Positions 63,987 to 64,000 of a stretch of DNA of 64,000 nt are shown in pieces (positions within the stretch are counted from its first letter, which is position 1; every line of letters starts with the position of its first letter). The DNA is from Kibdelosporangium banguiense (GTDB lineage: Bacteria; Actinomycetota; Actinomycetes; Mycobacteriales; Pseudonocardiaceae): positions 10,243,203 through 10,307,202 of the forward strand of contig NZ_JAGINW010000001.1 in NCBI RefSeq assembly GCF_017876405.1, given 5' to 3'. The notes under the pieces are model-generated. The model had not been told where the DNA came from, did no database searches, and saw nothing but the letters and a program-made list of their open reading frames with translations. The translations under genes were made by a program, and so were the position numbers.

Positions 63987-64000
63987 GTGTACTGACCTGA

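Noticed and set aside
1..64000. CRISPR arrays, rRNA or tRNA genes
   Set aside because: No regular spaced repeat and no tRNA- or rRNA-like sequence was noticed on either strand; a dedicated scan was not possible.

Overview
The window is high-G+C DNA with GTG/TTG starts, LuxR-type ATPase regulators, F420-type LLM oxidoreductase, IS1380-type transposase and many secreted hydrolases. This fits a soil actinomycete, most likely of the Pseudonocardiaceae type. The genus is inference. No rRNA, tRNA, CRISPR array or plasmid/phage core gene was seen. Most of the window is accessory carbohydrate and peptide catabolism.

Layout. 0-3.9 kb: the 3' part of an S37-type secreted tripeptidyl aminopeptidase, converging on a hexapeptide acyltransferase and a large amidohydrolase. 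3.9-4.8 kb: a poorly coding gap. 4.8-7.2 kb: an NB-ARC/LuxR regulator. 7.3-23.5 kb: glycan locus 1. A LacI regulator and two GH78-type rhamnosidases read right. A sugar ABC importer (lipoprotein, two permeases), GH3, secreted GH116 and GH43 read left. The divergent promoter between them carries inverted operator-like sequences. 23.5-26.4 kb: an IclR-controlled cassette (FAH-family hydrolase, broken zinc dehydrogenase, divergent SDR) that looks like the last steps of oxidative L-rhamnose or L-fucose breakdown. 26.5-28.2 kb: a two-HTH regulator and a small secreted Cys protein.

28.3-39.6 kb: glycan locus 2. TetR and GH3 read left; an MFS importer, GH43-discoidin, GH2, alpha/beta hydrolase and GH20 read right. 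The enzymes lack signal peptides, so oligosaccharides are probably imported and then cut inside the cell. 39.6-41.2 kb: a graveyard with a short fragment of a GH78 gene, a second gene tail and an unrecognised 353-residue protein. 41.2-54.1 kb: an XRE-cupin regulator converging on a ten-gene, almost fully overlapping operon. The operon encodes a dipeptide-type ABC importer, HyuA/HyuB (ATP-dependent hydantoinase/oxoprolinase type), an amidohydrolase, an NTF2-like protein, a TIGR04076-like protein and an LLM flavin/F420 oxidoreductase. This is the best candidate for an undescribed pathway, probably uptake and opening of a cyclic amide or imide.

54.4-64 kb: secreted S15 (Xaa-Pro dipeptidyl peptidase type) and S8 (subtilase) proteases, an orphan histidine kinase with an unusual C-terminal exported domain, an alpha/beta hydrolase cut short at an IS1380-type transposase, and a small secreted protein.

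Functional calls rest on motifs and family knowledge read by eye. No database search was run.
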